Shown piece by piece: positions 11,722 to 25,344 of a DNA stretch of 64,000 bases. Within the stretch, counting starts at the first letter, position 1. Each line of letters begins with the position of its first letter. The notes beneath the pieces were generated by a model. The model made no database searches. It was given only the letters and a program-made list of their open reading frames with translations, and had not been told where the DNA came from. Origin of the DNA: Paulownia fortunei (taxonomy: Eukaryota; Streptophyta; Magnoliopsida; Lamiales; Paulowniaceae); assembly GCA_019321725.1 (NCBI GenBank), contig CM033110.1:24173210-24237209 (forward strand), written 5' to 3'. Made by a program: the position numbers and the translations under genes.

Positions 11722-14700
11722 ATGTTACCCTCCACACCATTTCTCATATCTTCACTCCTCTTGCTGATACTGCACCACACGACGTCGCATTTGGGCTCCG
11801 GCCCTCACATCGCCGACGTCAACATACTCTTGCCTCCCAAAATGACTCACCCCGTTGAATACAGACTTCAGGGTAGCGACGGTTGCTTCAAATGGTACTT
11901 ACGTTGCGTTCGCCATACCAACACATTTCTCTCTCTCTCTCTCTCTCTTTTTCTGTTCCTTTTTCCTTTGTTGTTTGTGATTTTCTTTTCTTAATTATGA
12001 GAAATAGCTAATTTATTTGTTTTGTATAGGTCATGGGACCATCATGATATATTATCGGTGTTGCCGGAGTTTAATTCGAGTAGCCACTGCTCGACGGGTG
12101 CTCGATTGAAGTCTATTGCTCCTTATGGCGGGCGAAAGGAGACTGCTGTTTATGCAACTGATTTGAATACTGGAACCATGATTCGTTGCAAAGTTTATAT
12201 AGATATAATCTCTAGGATACAGATATTCCATAATTCTATCAAGCTTGACCTCGATGGGCTTGCTACTCTTCGCGTCCGTGCCTTCGATAGTGAAGGTATA
12301 CTTGTGAAAAATACTGATCTGGTGATTGATTTTGAATGTTTGCTTGTTGGTTGATTGATTTAATGTCGTTTTTTGTAGAAATTCTACTTGAATTCGTGTT
12401 TTTATCAGCTTGGTGGAGTAATTTCTTTCTTTTTTTTCCCCTCCTACCTTGTGAAAATAGTACGGTTAGATTTGAGATCCAATTTTATGTGATGCCTCAA
12501 AATTTGAGGAGTTGTTTAGTTTTTGGCCACTTCGGTTCTGTTCTTTTCCTACGTCAATTCTCCCTATTCTGATGGAAGGAATAGTAAGTTAAAGTAGATT
12601 GGGAGGGTATTTTGAGAAAGAGAATGCAGGAAGCTGTGGTTACTTGAATGGATCCACGTGCTAAATGCACATCTGCACTCGTCTTCCTGATACAGACATG
12701 CAACAGAAGCGGCAATGAAAACAAGGAAATGACTCAGTAGCAATGTGGAAGTTCAACCGATGCTCATGTGAGCTGGGTTTGGAAGGATAAGGAAACCTCG
12801 GAGAGAGATATACATAAGTTGAATGGGATGTTGAACCTTTTATAGAAATGAATACGAATTCCTTGCATACTGTTTATCTATCTGTCATGAAGATGTTGGT
12901 AGTTAAACTCCAAAAAAGAAAATAAGAACGATAAAGATTTAGGATGCAGAAAGAGTCTTGTTGTTACACTTCCAGTAGATATTAGGGAAAAAAAAGCCAG
13001 CCCGATATGGTTTTGGGTTGAGGTCAACATGAGTTACACTTCTAGAAGCAGATTTTCCTCAGAGAAAATGTTTGGTGCCTTTTTTTGGTTGTAGTTTTTC
13101 CTTGAAGCTTCTTGTTATGTATGTATGCTCCGTAATTCTCAGATGTGGTAAGCAACAAATCTTTACTGATTTAATTATATTCTGAGATATTTCCTGCAAA
13201 TGAAATGTCAATGCTGAAACTAGTTATTCTATTCTGTATGAAGGTGATATATGTATGTTTCTGTTGTATATTATTTTATCTTTTATTGTCCTTGTGCTAT
13301 GGCTGTGATACAGAAAATGTCTTCTCCTCCTTGGTGGGTCTGCAATTCATGTGGCAATTGATGCCCGAATCCGATGGATTGCCTGATAACCTTGTCCATG
13401 TTCCTTTGAAGGACTCTCCATTGAGCGATTGTGGTGGCTTGTGTGGTGACTTGGATATCCAAGTAAAGCTTGAAGAAAGTGGTGTGTTTTCGGATTTGTA
13501 TGTTGTGAAGGGCACTGAAATTGGCCATGAGATTGTTTCTGTTAATTTGCTAGAACCGTCAGTGGAGCACTTGGCAGATAAGATTGTTTTGACAGTTGCA
13601 GAAGCAATGTCTCTAGATCCTCTGTCACCTGTAAATGTCCTCATTGGTGCTGTTGTCCATTATACTCTTAAAGTTATCCGTAGTAATAGTCCGCATGTTG
13701 TAAGTTTACCATCTCCATTCCATCAGTGGTCCATTTTGAACTCTTCAGTTGCTCAGGTGGACAATGCAATGGGTACAGTTCACGCATTGAACTTGGGGGT
13801 AACAACAATTGTTGTTGAAGACACCAGGGTTGTTGGACACATGCAAATATCATCTCTCCATGTTGTCTTACCTGATAATTTGTTGTTATTTATGTCGCCT
13901 TTCTCTCTTTCTGGTGGTCATTTTGAGGGTGTCGAGCCTATTCCCTCTGTATCACGTTGGTATGTTGTGGCTGGCCGACTATATCTCATTCATGTTAAGG
14001 TTTTCTCCCTAGGACCTGGGGCACAAGAGATTTTTACAACAGAAAGTGATGAGATAGAGCTGCATGATAACCAGGATGAATTCTGGAATATTCTCCCAGT
14101 TTCAGAAGGTGTTACTGCTAAGAGGAATTATAGAATCCTAAATGCAAATACATATGGATTGGGAAAGCTTACAGCAACTTTGGCGTACAGCACTGGGCAT
14201 GATATGAGGAAAGAAGTTCTCAAGGTTGTTCAAGAAGTCATGGTATGTGATCAAGTTAAGTTCATTATGGAAGGAGACAGTAGTGTTTCTAACAGAATTC
14301 CCCTCCCATGGCTCCCTGGTGTCTATCAGGAGCTGGAACTTAAAGCAAGCGGAGGTTGTGCAATGTCCTCCAGTGACTATAAATGGTTTTCGTCCGACAT
14401 GGCTGTTGTGTCTGTATCTGTCTCTGGGATTGTTCAGGCAAAAAAGCCTGGAAAAGCAACTATTAGAGCAGTGTCCATCTTTGATTCGTTGAATTACGAT
14501 GAGATGGCTATTGAAGTTTCTATCCCCTATTCGATGGTCATGCTGCCTAACTTTCCTGTGGAGGCGCCTGTTGGGTCACATCTTCAAGCTTCTGTAACAT
14601 TGAAAGCATCAAGTGGTGCCTATTTCTATGCATGTGATGCTTTCAGGTCCTCCATAAAATGGAAAACCGAGAGTGACTCTTTCATAATTGTCAATGCAAC

Positions 14701-17700
14701 TGAGGAACTATTTGTTTCGGACAAACAAGAAGCTGTTAAACTCCATTCCTTGTCGTATGGTCCTCCATGTGCATGGACCCACATATATGCTTCGAATTCC
14801 GGTCGCACTCTGGTTCATGCAACATTAACTAGAGACAAACAACAGTCTGATCATTCTGGTAGGGAATCTATTGTCTTGAAAGTGTCCTCGTCTATTGCTG
14901 CATATTCACCACTTATTGTGCATCAGGCAAGTGATGGGAACCATTTTGGTGGTTACTGGTTTGATTTGGCTCGTACTGAATCTCAGAATCAGCTGAGCAA
15001 TTTGGATTATTTATATCTTGCGCCCGGCACTCACTTGGATGTAATGCTTCGTGGGGGACCAGAAAGGTGGGGCAAGGATGTTGAATTCATTGAAAATGTG
15101 GAAGTGTTGGATGAACAGATTTCTTATGTGAAAGATAGTATTTTCATCCATCAAATGTCAACCAGCTTTGGTAATCCATACAGAATAGGATGCGAAAGTT
15201 TGGGAACCTTTAAACTTATTTTCAGGCGTGGAAACTTAATGGGGGAAGACCATCAATTGCCTGTTGTATCTGAAGTGCAGTTGTTGCTTATGTGTAGCTT
15301 GCCATCTTCAATTGTAATAATAGCTGATGAAGCTTTGAATGCTCCTCCAGTTATACAGTCTGCAGCTCAGGCTGAACGCATGCCTGGAGGAATTCGTGCC
15401 TCCCCAATTACAGTAGCCAATGGACGCAAAATACGAATTTCAGCTGTTGGCCTCAGTGATTCTGGAAAAGCTTTTGCAAATTCGTCTTCTCTCAGTTTAA
15501 GGTGGGAGTTAACTGAATGTGAAGGGTTGGCACTTTTGGACGACCCCTACAGTTCAACAATATATTCCAGTTGGGAAAGGTTTTTGATCTTGCAAAATAC
15601 ATCTGGACTGTGCATTGTGCGCTCAACTGTTGTTGGCTTCATTGATTCTCTGAGCCATCTTGATTTTGCTATGATGTTTGAAAGTTCTACAAATACTCTA
15701 ACAGACGCGATCCAGCTGCAGCTTGTTTCTTCTCTTAGAGTCAGTCCAGAGTTCAGCTTGTTGTTTTTCAGTCCTAAAGCTAGGTTGAATATCTCTATAG
15801 CTGGAGGGAGTTGTTTCTTGGACTCACTGGTAAATGATACTCAAATTGTGGAAGTAATACAAGTACCTGCTTATGAGTGTTCACAATTAATGTTGGCTCC
15901 TAAAACCCTGGGGTCTGCACTTGTAACGGTTCACGATATTGGGCTTGTTCCTCCTCTTGCTGCATCTTCCACTGTCCAAGTTGCAGAGATGGACTGGATT
16001 AAGATTTTAACAGGAGAACGTTTAAGCATTGTGGAGGGAAGTTTTCAGTCTATAAATTTTTTGGTTGGGGTTGGTGATGGGCGTATTTTTGACCCTTCTC
16101 AGTATATTTACATGAATATTCATGTTCATATTGAAGAAAATATTGTTGAGGTTGTGGAGAATTATGATTTTCCAATACTGGCTGATAGGTACGTGCATGC
16201 GCCAAATTTCACAGTACAAGCTACACGTCTTGGGGTGACGACCATATATCTTAGTGCTATCCAACATTCTGGACATGAAATACTGAGCCAACCAGTTAAG
16301 GTGGAAGTTTATGCTCCACCAAGAATACATCCCAGTGATATATTCCTTGTACCCGGTGCATCCTATGTGCTCACAGTACGAGGAGGCCCTAAAGTTGGTT
16401 CACATGTTCAGTATGCCAGTATGGATGATCAGACTGCTAAAATTCACAAGTTCTCAGGACGACTCTCGGCAATTTCGCCAGGGAATAGTACCCTAGTTGT
16501 CACAATATATGGTGATGGTGATATCATGCTTTGTCGAGCATATGGCAAAGTTAAAGTAGGGATTCCTTCATCAGCAGTTTTAAATGTTCAGAGTGAACAG
16601 CTGGCTGTTGACCGCAGGATGCCAATATATCCTTCTTTGTCTGAGGGAAATTTATTTTCCTTTTATGAGCTCTGTAACAATTTCAAGTGGACTGTGGAAG
16701 ACAAAGATGTGTTGAATTTTCAAGGGGCAAACCATGCACATGGTACAGGGCATAGCACTGTGAAAACATTTCGACCTACTGATTCCTTAAATGGGCAAGA
16801 CCTTAATTTTATTCAAGTTCTGCATGGAATATCTGCTGGCAAGACAAATGTTACAGTTTCTTTTTCTTGTGATTACAAGTTCTCTAATTCATTCTCAAAG
16901 TCCATGTTCTACAGTGCATCTATATCATTGTGGGTGGTCTCGGATCTTCCACTTGCTCTTGGATCACCAGTTACCTGGATTCTTCCTTCTTACTATACCT
17001 CTTCAGATCTTTTACCTTCATCTTCACATGGCTACAGTAAAGGGGATCCTCTGAGTGATAAAGGTATTGCTTATTCCTTGTTAGGACAGTGCAAGAGGAA
17101 GACTGAAGAGGTGCGAGACGATGATATATATATTGATGGGGCTAAAATTATAACTAAGGTCTCTGGCAATCTTGCGTGCATTCAAGCAAAAGACAGGTCA
17201 ACTGGGAGAACAGAAGTTGCATGTTGTGTGAGGGTTGCCGAGGTGGCTCAAATCAGAATAATGACAGATGAGTTTCCAGTTCACATGCTGGCTGTAGGTG
17301 CTGAACTTGATCTTCCAATCAAGTATCACGACACTCTTGGAAATCCTTTTCATGAGGCTCATAACATTACACTGTTTGAAGTTGAAACTAACCATCCTGA
17401 TGTTCTGTCAATTGACGAATGCGATGGTCATGGAAACATCCATCTTCGAGCAAAAAGCCAAGGGATAGCTCTTGTTCAAATAGCTTTTGTCAGTAATCCT
17501 CAGAAATCAGTCTATGCAATGATTTCTGTCGGTCCTCTGTTGTATCCTCAGAATCCAGTCATTCACCAAGGAACTAGTCTTAACCTCAACGTAAAAGGTT
17601 TGAGTGATTCAGCATCAGGTCAGTGGTTTAGTGCCAATGAAAGTATTGTGTTTGTGGAGAGGCTATCTGGAAAAGCTGAAGCGATAGGAGAAGGTACTAC

Positions 17701-18727
17701 TCATGTTCACTTTGAGAGTTCGAGTTTGAGATTTAAGCTTCATACTTTGGTTACTGTGTTGAAAGGGAATATTGTGTCTGTTGATGCTCCGAGGGAGATA
17801 CTCACAAATGTGCCATTTCCAGCAAAAGGATATGCTTTCTCTGTAAAATTTAGTGATGCTCGCAATCACCAACATGAAGCTTCTGGGAACAATATGTTAT
17901 TCTTGTTTGAGTGTGCAGTCGATCCACCTAACATTGGATTTGCTAAACCATGGAAGGATCCTGACACTGGTTATTCATATTGCCTGTTCTTCCCTTACTC
18001 TCCAGAACATTTGGCACGTACAGCTCCCAATTCGGGCAATGCTCTACATAAGGTTTCTGTTTCTGTTAGGGCTTCACTCAGAGGAGACCATCACATTTCT
18101 GGTTCTGCATCTGCCCTCTTCATTGGAGGATTTACTATACTTGAAATGGACAAAAATTCATTACATCTAAATCTGACACGAGACTCCAACAAGAGTGTCA
18201 TAACCATAATTGGCAATACAGATGTCGAACTCAACTGGCATGATAAGAATCACCTGTCAGTTACGCCTATCCATGGGGGAGATCCTGCAGTAGGAAAATA
18301 TGTGCAATACGAGGTGAAAGTTTGTGGAGCTGAGAGATTCCAAGATCAACTTATCTTGTCACTCCCAGCCACTGGTCAGAGAGTTGAAATTGATGTTAGC
18401 TATGACCCTGAGGAAAGAAAAGCAGTAGTAAAACCAGCAAATGTAACTTTATGGGCTGGTGTATCGGGTCTTCTCTTCCTGTTGATATTAACGGTGGCTT
18501 TCGTTATATTTTACCTTGATAGACCTGATAGATCGCCACCACTTGTTTCCGGCAGTCCAAGTGTTGCAGCACCTGTCACTCCTGAGCGCAGTAGTCCTGC
18601 TATTATAAATGACCAATCTCCTCGGACACCACAGCCATTCATAGACTATGTTAGGAGGACTATAGATGAAACTCCGTATTACAGGCAAGACTTTAGAAGG
18701 AGGATTAATCCTCAACATACATTCTAG
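11722..18727 (+). CDS. GP210: Nuclear pore complex membrane protein GP210 (NUP210)
   Basis: Large single-pass membrane nucleoporin thought to anchor the pore and line the perinuclear space. Exons are 11722-11894, 12030-12295 and 13314-18727, giving 1,950 residues, close to the ~1,920 of plant GP210. Residues 1-24 form a signal peptide (basic-poor start, SSLLLLIL core). The next ~1,830 residues are a lumenal region of Ig/BIG2-like repeats; one clear repeat reads VSVSGIVQAKKPGKATIRAV. A single transmembrane helix lies near 1860-1881 (LWAGVSGLLFLLILTVAFV), followed by a 68-residue tail. The tail carries several SP/TP sites (TPERSSP, SPRTP), which are candidate mitotic kinase sites. Most of the protein is in one 5.4-kb exon. 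Intron 2 is about 1 kb. The start is the first ATG in frame with the signal peptide. Confidence 0.95.
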
Positions 18728-19821
18728 CTTCATGGGGCAACACTTTGCAGTGTATTCTGGGTGGCCTTGTCTTCAAGGTGTAATTTCACATGTAAGAGCA
18801 AGTATCCCACTGAGAAATCTGTCTGTAGACATTTAATGTAAGAATTATGTAATTCAAATTGTATTTGGTAGGAAACAACGATTGCAGTCTAGTGGGGGAT
18901 GAAAGCTTATTGTAGTTTTGGTGGGTAAACTTCTTTAAGTAGCTCTGGGAAGTTGTTGGGTCTATTGTATCAATGTTTTCTTCTGACATTTTTGCGAAGA
19001 TTAGATTTTCAAGGTTATTTAATCTGATTTCTGATATACGGGCAACAGGTTTTGGATGATAGTGTCTGCGTCCTCATCAAGAGTCTGGATTATGTGGACT
19101 CAATTCTTTACTGATATTGCAGGGAGGCAACTGTTTTCCTAACCCAGCACATGTGAAGCCAGTTTTCAGTACCACAAGTGATTGTATTGTTTTGCATCTT
19201 TTTGCCCCATGCAGAAATGCCTCCGTCATCTTTTCATCCAAGTTGATCAAGCTGATACATTCATATGCTATACAAGGTACTTTCTTTTGCACCTCCTTCC
19301 AGTCCCCCAGTTGCTGCCACCCATGCAATACCCAAAAAGGTACACAAAACAGAAAAAAATCTAGAAACAAAATATGCAATGTATTCATCTACAGAAACAC
19401 ACATCCTCTTGTCTGCAAAATGTCCAAGTCATCCTCCCTCAGTTTTCTTGCCATATTTTCCTGTAGCACCATTCAGCCAGACTTGGAAATTTTTTTTTTT
19501 GCTTATAACTTCAAAAAGGATGTATGACTGTATTCAACAATGCCCAGAGAGTTTTGTTCTAATCTCTTTCTTTTGCTGCTGTATGAAGGTTTACCAATGA
19601 AAACACTACCGGAACTTAGTAGTATTTTTACAAAGTAGCAGGTTGTACTTGCATTAGAGCTTTTTCCCCAGATAAATCTTTAGGTGGAACATGAAAGTAT
19701 TTTCACGAAAGTCTGGATCTTTGGGATATGCATTAAAATTTTTATGGCCGGTTATTAGGTCTTTACATTTTAAAGAAACTATGAGAACTTTTGAGAGGAA
19801 TGTAAAACTGATATAAATGAT

Positions 19822-19919
19822 AACCTCACAGATAATGCTTTCACAACAATAGTTAACGTCTGTATCTGTGAACCTCATAGATAATGCTTTCACAGCAATA
19901 GTTAACATCTGTATCTGTA
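19822..19919 (+). repeat. Two-copy 49-bp tandem repeat
   Basis: Copies at 19822-19870 and 19871-19919 start AACCTCAYAGATAATGC and end TCTGTATCTGTR. They differ at only a few positions, so the duplication is fairly recent. It lies in intergenic sequence. Confidence 0.9.
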
Positions 19920-22045
19920 CTTTTTGTATGGGTTGTGTCCATGATATATAAATGGAAATGATCCATTGATTGTGTATGCTTAAGCAATGTCACCATGTCA
20001 GTATATTTATTTGCTTTATCAGAATTGTGATAACTTTTCTAATTGTTTTATTCTGCGCATTGGGATGGTATCCTTCTTCTTTAAACTAGCCTGTTCTTCA
20101 AAAACATTCAACTTTTACATCTTTATGGTACAGGGTCTTAGCTTGACATGGATGTGTAGAACTGCTCGAATACCACCCATCTGGCTACAAGTGGCTGATT
20201 TGATGGATGTTATCTCTTGTCCAATTTGGGTGAGACCTGGATGAGGCTACAAGAGACTGTTGATCGATTTGAGATGAAGACTGAAAAATGGTGGTCATCG
20301 TGGAAACAGCGTACAATGCAAGTGGCAGTTCTGTAAACATAGCAATTAACTGACGCTTTGTGGTGGACGGATTGCAGCAGGAGTTTATTAAGCAATTGAA
20401 CCACGAAGAAAGACCTGTACAAGTACATTACACTATATGTTGACTAATTTGTGAAGTATGTATTCTATTCTGCAAAATAGAGGGAGCATTTCAATCTGAT
20501 TTGGGATTCTATTACGTGACAAGCATCATAGTATTAAAATGGCACTTACATACCTAAAATTGTGAATGTAAAATTGTCATTTTTCAGTCTCTCAGGATGC
20601 ATCGATGAGTGACACTGCTACAACATAATCAAATTCCACCCTTGCAGACACAGTAGAAAATGCATTCTCTGAAGCTGTTGTTTCTGAAACAGGTAAAGTT
20701 AATGAATAAACACTACTTGGCTGTATTGAGGCTGTGCCTTCCATTGAAGCCTGAAGGCACAAATGATTGTAGCCAATGAATGCGCCAGCGATCACCCTGA
20801 GGCTCATTCTTTGCTATTCTAGGAAATCCTGAGAATATTTTAAGCATGGTTCACAAGATTGCTAAGTAGTATTATTTTTAGCAATTTGATACATAGTGAA
20901 CCTGTATAATCACACATCTATACATAGTAGTGTATGGCTGATGATAATGGGCAGAGCAAGAAAATTGTCACTTCTTCCCTTGCACCCATCTCCTGAAACT
21001 TAAAACTCGGAAATAGAAATCCCTTTATTCTATCAATTTAGTGTGTTTGATTTGATGGGTCATGGTAGGAACTATAGAATAAAATGTCCCCATACAAAAT
21101 ATCAAGAACAACATAAAGATTCAGCAATCGATTTTCAATCCATCTGCATCGAGTTTTCTGTGGAACATCCATTAGCCCTTGTACCACCTCTGTGACAACT
21201 CCACGCCGGGAGAGCGGCCCTTGCCCTGAGAAAGCTGCCGCAGAATGCAAATTAAATTTGATGAATGATGGACTTCCCAAGATCCCAACCAACCTGTTTA
21301 AATTTCTGATGAAGGAGATTTCAGAACTCAAGAGTTGCTATCCAAGATGAAGTAATAACTTGACAACCAGAAATTTGCAGCAGAAACTCCAATGATGCTA
21401 TGATGGAGTATATGAGGACAATGGTGCCACTTGTGCTACTCCCTAAACTCTTATGTTGTTTCTTCGTCTAATTTTGCTTGTAAAATCTGGACTTTTAATA
21501 AGGATCATGAAGAGGGTCTGCAAGTATAAGGGAAATGAAGATGTAGAGATAATTGGTGTGTACACGAGCTCCAATTTGAAAAAAAAAATGCAAAAGTCTC
21601 CGAACTTAATAAGCTAGGATTGCAAAATGCCCACAACTGGCAGTCTCGTTTTCATATATTCAAGGGAAATTGATTGATTGATTACCCATTGAACCTATAC
21701 CACGAGGGGTAAAATAGACAATTTACACCAAGTAGTTTCATTGCTCTGAAGCACAAATGGACCAATAACAATCGTTAGTTTGTTTTGGATGTCTAACTCT
21801 CCAATTTTATTTTAATTTTTTGAAATGTTTTTTTTCCAATTTTATATGGTAAAAGATAAAACTCAGCTGCTGAACAATTGAGCAATCCGACGGTCCATAT
21901 TGACTCTGTTAGGGTTTCGGGCCTTGCGGCTACCTTGAAAAATAGTCGACAACCCTCGAAGATTCGAACAATCAACCGGCACAAAACAGCGGCCATATCC
22001 AAACCCCTATTTCTGCCGGCTGCTAACGCTTTCTTCTACCGGCTT

Positions 22046-22053
22046 AAACCCTA
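22046..22053 (+). promoter_or_regulatory. Telo-box in the leader of the RRM gene
   Basis: AAACCCTA lies 13 bases before the chosen ATG. Its place in the leader fits telo-box use in plant genes for RNA-handling proteins. Function is inferred only. Confidence 0.35.
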
Positions 22054-22065
22054 CCGCCATTACCC

Positions 22066-24244
22066 ATGGATGAGCATCAAAATGCGAGCGAGATGGAGCG
22101 CATGCCTGACGGAGAAGCTGACGACGTCGGCAGAACCCCTGATGATGTGAATTTCGGGTCCTCTCATCCTCAAACCGGTGATGGAGCTAGTCCTGGGTAA
22201 TTTGAGAACAATATCGATTTTCTTTGTTTTAGTTGTGAAATAAAATATTGATTTTTTTTTTTTGGTAATGTTTTATGCGAGGTAGTAAAATATTTATTGG
22301 AGGTCTCGCTCGAGAAACAACTTCTGGTAATAGCATTTCACAATCTTGGAGTTACATTTGCTTATGTTGCGATTGGACCTGAGAGTTTAAGGAAAGTACT
22401 AAAATAAAAGGAGCAATAACACAACTTTAGGAACATTGCTCAACTACGTGTGAAAAGAATTTAATATTCACACTTATTTTTTCTACAGGGAAAATATGTT
22501 TGATTTCAGTTTTGTATTTTTTTATTTTTTTTCTCCAGGCAAAGGGAGCCTTAATATTTATTCCTGTTGCCTGTTATGATCTCCAATTTCGAATTGATAA
22601 TGCAGCACAATTTATCAAGCATTTTGGTAAATATGGAGAGATTACAGACTCTGTGATAATGAAGGACCGGAAAACAGGGCAGCCTCGTGGGTTCGGGTTT
22701 GTGACTTATGCTGATGCATCAGTGGTTGATAGGGTCATTGAGGACACTCACATTATTCATGGAAAACAAGTAGGGTGATTAGTTCTACTTTAATTTTTCG
22801 TGCAATGATTTTTGTCATCATGAAGCCTTATATTTTTGTTGAGTTGGTTTTCTTATGTGTGCCATTTCTTTGTAATTTTTCAAGGTAGAAATAAAGAGGA
22901 CTATACCAAGGGGAGCCAGCTCCAAAGATTTCAAGACTAAGAAGATTTTTGTTGGTGGCCTTCCAACAACTGTGGGTGAAGGTGATTTTAGGTGTTTTGG
23001 AAAAAAAAAAGAGCAACTTTAATTCTCGTATTTGGATTGTGGAAGGAAATTTTAGAGATACTGATTTAGTTGCATGTAATGTGTTCCAGATGAATTCAGG
23101 GACTTCTTTTCAAACTTTGGAGAGGTGAAGGAACAACAGATTATGAGGGATCATTCTAGTGGTCGGTCTCGTGGATTTGGATTTATCACGTTTGAGTCTG
23201 AACAGTCTGTTGATGATATCTTAGCTAATGGTAACCGGCTTGAGTTTGCTGGAGCTCAGGTTTGTAGATCCTCCAGTACCTTTTAACAGATTGATATTTT
23301 TAATGGAAGTCAATAAAGCGAATAATGGAGCAATAATTTTCTTAATTCAAGAATATGTAATTTGGGATGTACTGTGTATAAAGATGGCATTTGTGAAAAT
23401 CGCTTCATTTAGGTGGAAATGTATTATCTACTTTTGCTCTTGAAGAATTCATATTTCATACTTTGCAGTTTGAGATTTATATTTCATACTTTGCATTCTA
23501 TTTGGTTTGTTTCCAAGACTCAAGGTTATTTTTGGATCAATAATATAGAAGTGTTTCGGAAGTCAGCTAAATGAATAGGCTGTTGACTATGAAAATGAAT
23601 TCTTTGCCCCTAAAATTCTAGAAAGCAAGTCTGAATGAGGCAAAGCATAACTAATTTTTATTTTCATTATTAAGCATTCTTAACATCAAGAGCATCTCTT
23701 TCTCTTTGTTATGTAGGTGGAGATCAAGAAAGCAGAGCCCAAGAAACCGAATCTTCCACCCCCACCCTCCAGGCGTCAAACCAATTCTAGAGCTGCATTT
23801 GGCGGAGGACTTGGAGACTCTTATGGTGGATTTCGTGGTGGTGGCTTGGGTGGCAGTGGTTTTGGTTCTGATTCTTATAGATCAGGTGGAGCATATGGAG
23901 GTAGAGCTAGTGTTTATGGCGGATATGGTGGAAGTGAATTTGGTGCTTATGGAGGATATGGTGCTAGCGGTTATGGAGGTCTAAGGGCCGATCCTTCATT
24001 AGGATACTCTAGTCGATTCGGGGGTGGCTTTGGTAGAGGCTATGATTTAGGTGGTGAGTATGGTGGACCAAGTGATAGTTATGCAGGGTATGGTGGTGGT
24101 GGCAGTGGTTTTGGTGGCTATGGAGGTGGTTATGATGCTGATTTTGGTGGTGGCTATGGAGGTGGCAGTGGAGGTTCACTTTATGGAAATAGAGGAGGCT
24201 ATGGTGGTGCTGGGAGTGGAAGGTACCATCCTTATGGAAGGTAG
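22066..24244 (+). CDS. hnRNP-type RNA-binding protein, two RRMs and Gly-rich tail
   Basis: Nuclear RNA-binding protein of the hnRNP A/B (musashi-like) type, probably acting in mRNA processing or transport. Exons 22066-22196, 22286-22326, 22606-22769, 22885-22981, 23090-23259 and 23717-24244 give 376 residues. An acidic N-terminus (about 1-44) is followed by RRM1 with RNP2 KIFIGGL (from residue 45) and RNP1 [11 protein letters not shown]2 follows with RNP2 KIFVGGL (from residue 132) and RNP1 RGFGFITF. The C-terminal ~165 residues are a low-complexity Gly/Tyr/Ser tail (many GGYGG and YGGYG units) of the kind that drives condensation. The ATG at 22066 is used because its frame continues into RRM1; a second ATG four bases on is in another frame. 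Intron 2 has a competing acceptor (separate finding). The closest match from memory is At5g40490. Confidence 0.93.
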
Positions 24245-25344
24245 ATCAGAAAGGTATCTTAAAGTTGGAAGTTAAGTGGCAGAGTAGATTATCTTCACTT
24301 CTTCAGTTGTGGGACAACTATCTACAAGGATATAATATAAAATGCTTATCATTTAGTTTTCTCAATTTCTTGACTTTTATATTTGAAGGTTTGGTAGTAA
24401 GCTTCCACCCTTATATTTTACTGGGAAGAAGTGAACCTGATTCTTGTATGGTTAGTTAAAATTGTTGTTAGATTTACTTGATGTGCTTCAGATGTGATTC
24501 CTGTTTCTTTTGTTTTTCACTAAAACTCCAGGTACATCTTGGAAATATGAATTTTTAGGGCACCGCATTAGTATTTTCCAATTCTCAGAAGAAGCTCAGA
24601 ACTCCTGAAATTTGCTGCATCCTAGCATAAAAAGATCAGTTTACTCCAGCATTATCTAAGTGGTCCTTTTTTGAGTGAATTGGAAGCTAAAATCGTGTGC
24701 AAAATAATCTGCTGGAGCTTCTGGTTTGAGATATGTTTGTATCATACTCTTCGTTTGAGATATTTGTTGAAATTACACCCATATATTTCAGGTATTCCAC
24801 TGAAAAATGGATGATAGTGTTTTTGCCTCTTTTGTAAAAAATAATTTATAATAGAACTTTTGACAAGCATAAGCGTGAAGCTTGCACGGAAAATAAACTG
24901 CGCCATATTACATTCTCTACATTAATAGTACACTACATGAATGGTGAACGAAAAATAAAGATAAGAGATTTCGTAAAATTTGAAAAGACATGGGCCTAAT
25001 AATCCATCTAATAATTTTATTTGTTAGTTAAACAAAAATTAATAGCTCTTGTATTCTGTACTCATTAGTATAAATAGACTACTCTTTCTTTTTTTTATTT
25101 TTATTTTTTGTGGGAAAAATATGTAAAGTTGAATGTGAAAGTATCACAGCCACAAACTTGGTGTCGTGTTTCTGATTGAAAAATTGGCTGTTCTTTGTGG
25201 ATACACGTTTTAGACTTTTAACCTGTGATCTTAGAAATAGAGAGAGAAAAATATCAGCCCGTCCCATTCCGACTGGTGCTGAGAAATAAAATAAAACAAA
25301 GAATAATTAAAAAAGAAAAAAGGGAAAATCCGCACTGAAGAACA
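24245..25344. other. Intergenic between the RRM gene and the small plastid gene
   Basis: Probable 3' untranslated region to about 24450, then AT-rich sequence without a gene. A purine-rich leader (25250-25344) precedes the next start codon. Confidence 0.5.

Larger units (their letters stand above)
18728..22065. other. GP210 3' region and long intergenic stretch
   Basis: No gene recognised in 3.3 kb. Only short ORFs occur on either strand (for example minus 20592-20807 and minus 21038-21331), with no family resemblance that I can see. They could belong to a non-coding transcript. The final ~200 bases are GC-richer and form the leader of the RRM gene, with a telo-box AAACCCTA at 22046-22053. 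Confidence 0.5.

Noticed and set aside
13205..13313. Open frame upstream of the large GP210 exon with its own ATG
   Set aside because: It is intron read-through. An acceptor at 13311-13313 joins exon 2 in frame, and the signal peptide lies in exon 1.
23706..24275. Two extra long ORFs over the Gly-rich tail
   Set aside because: They are other-frame readings of repetitive GGT/GGA codons, rich in Val and Met, with no family resemblance.
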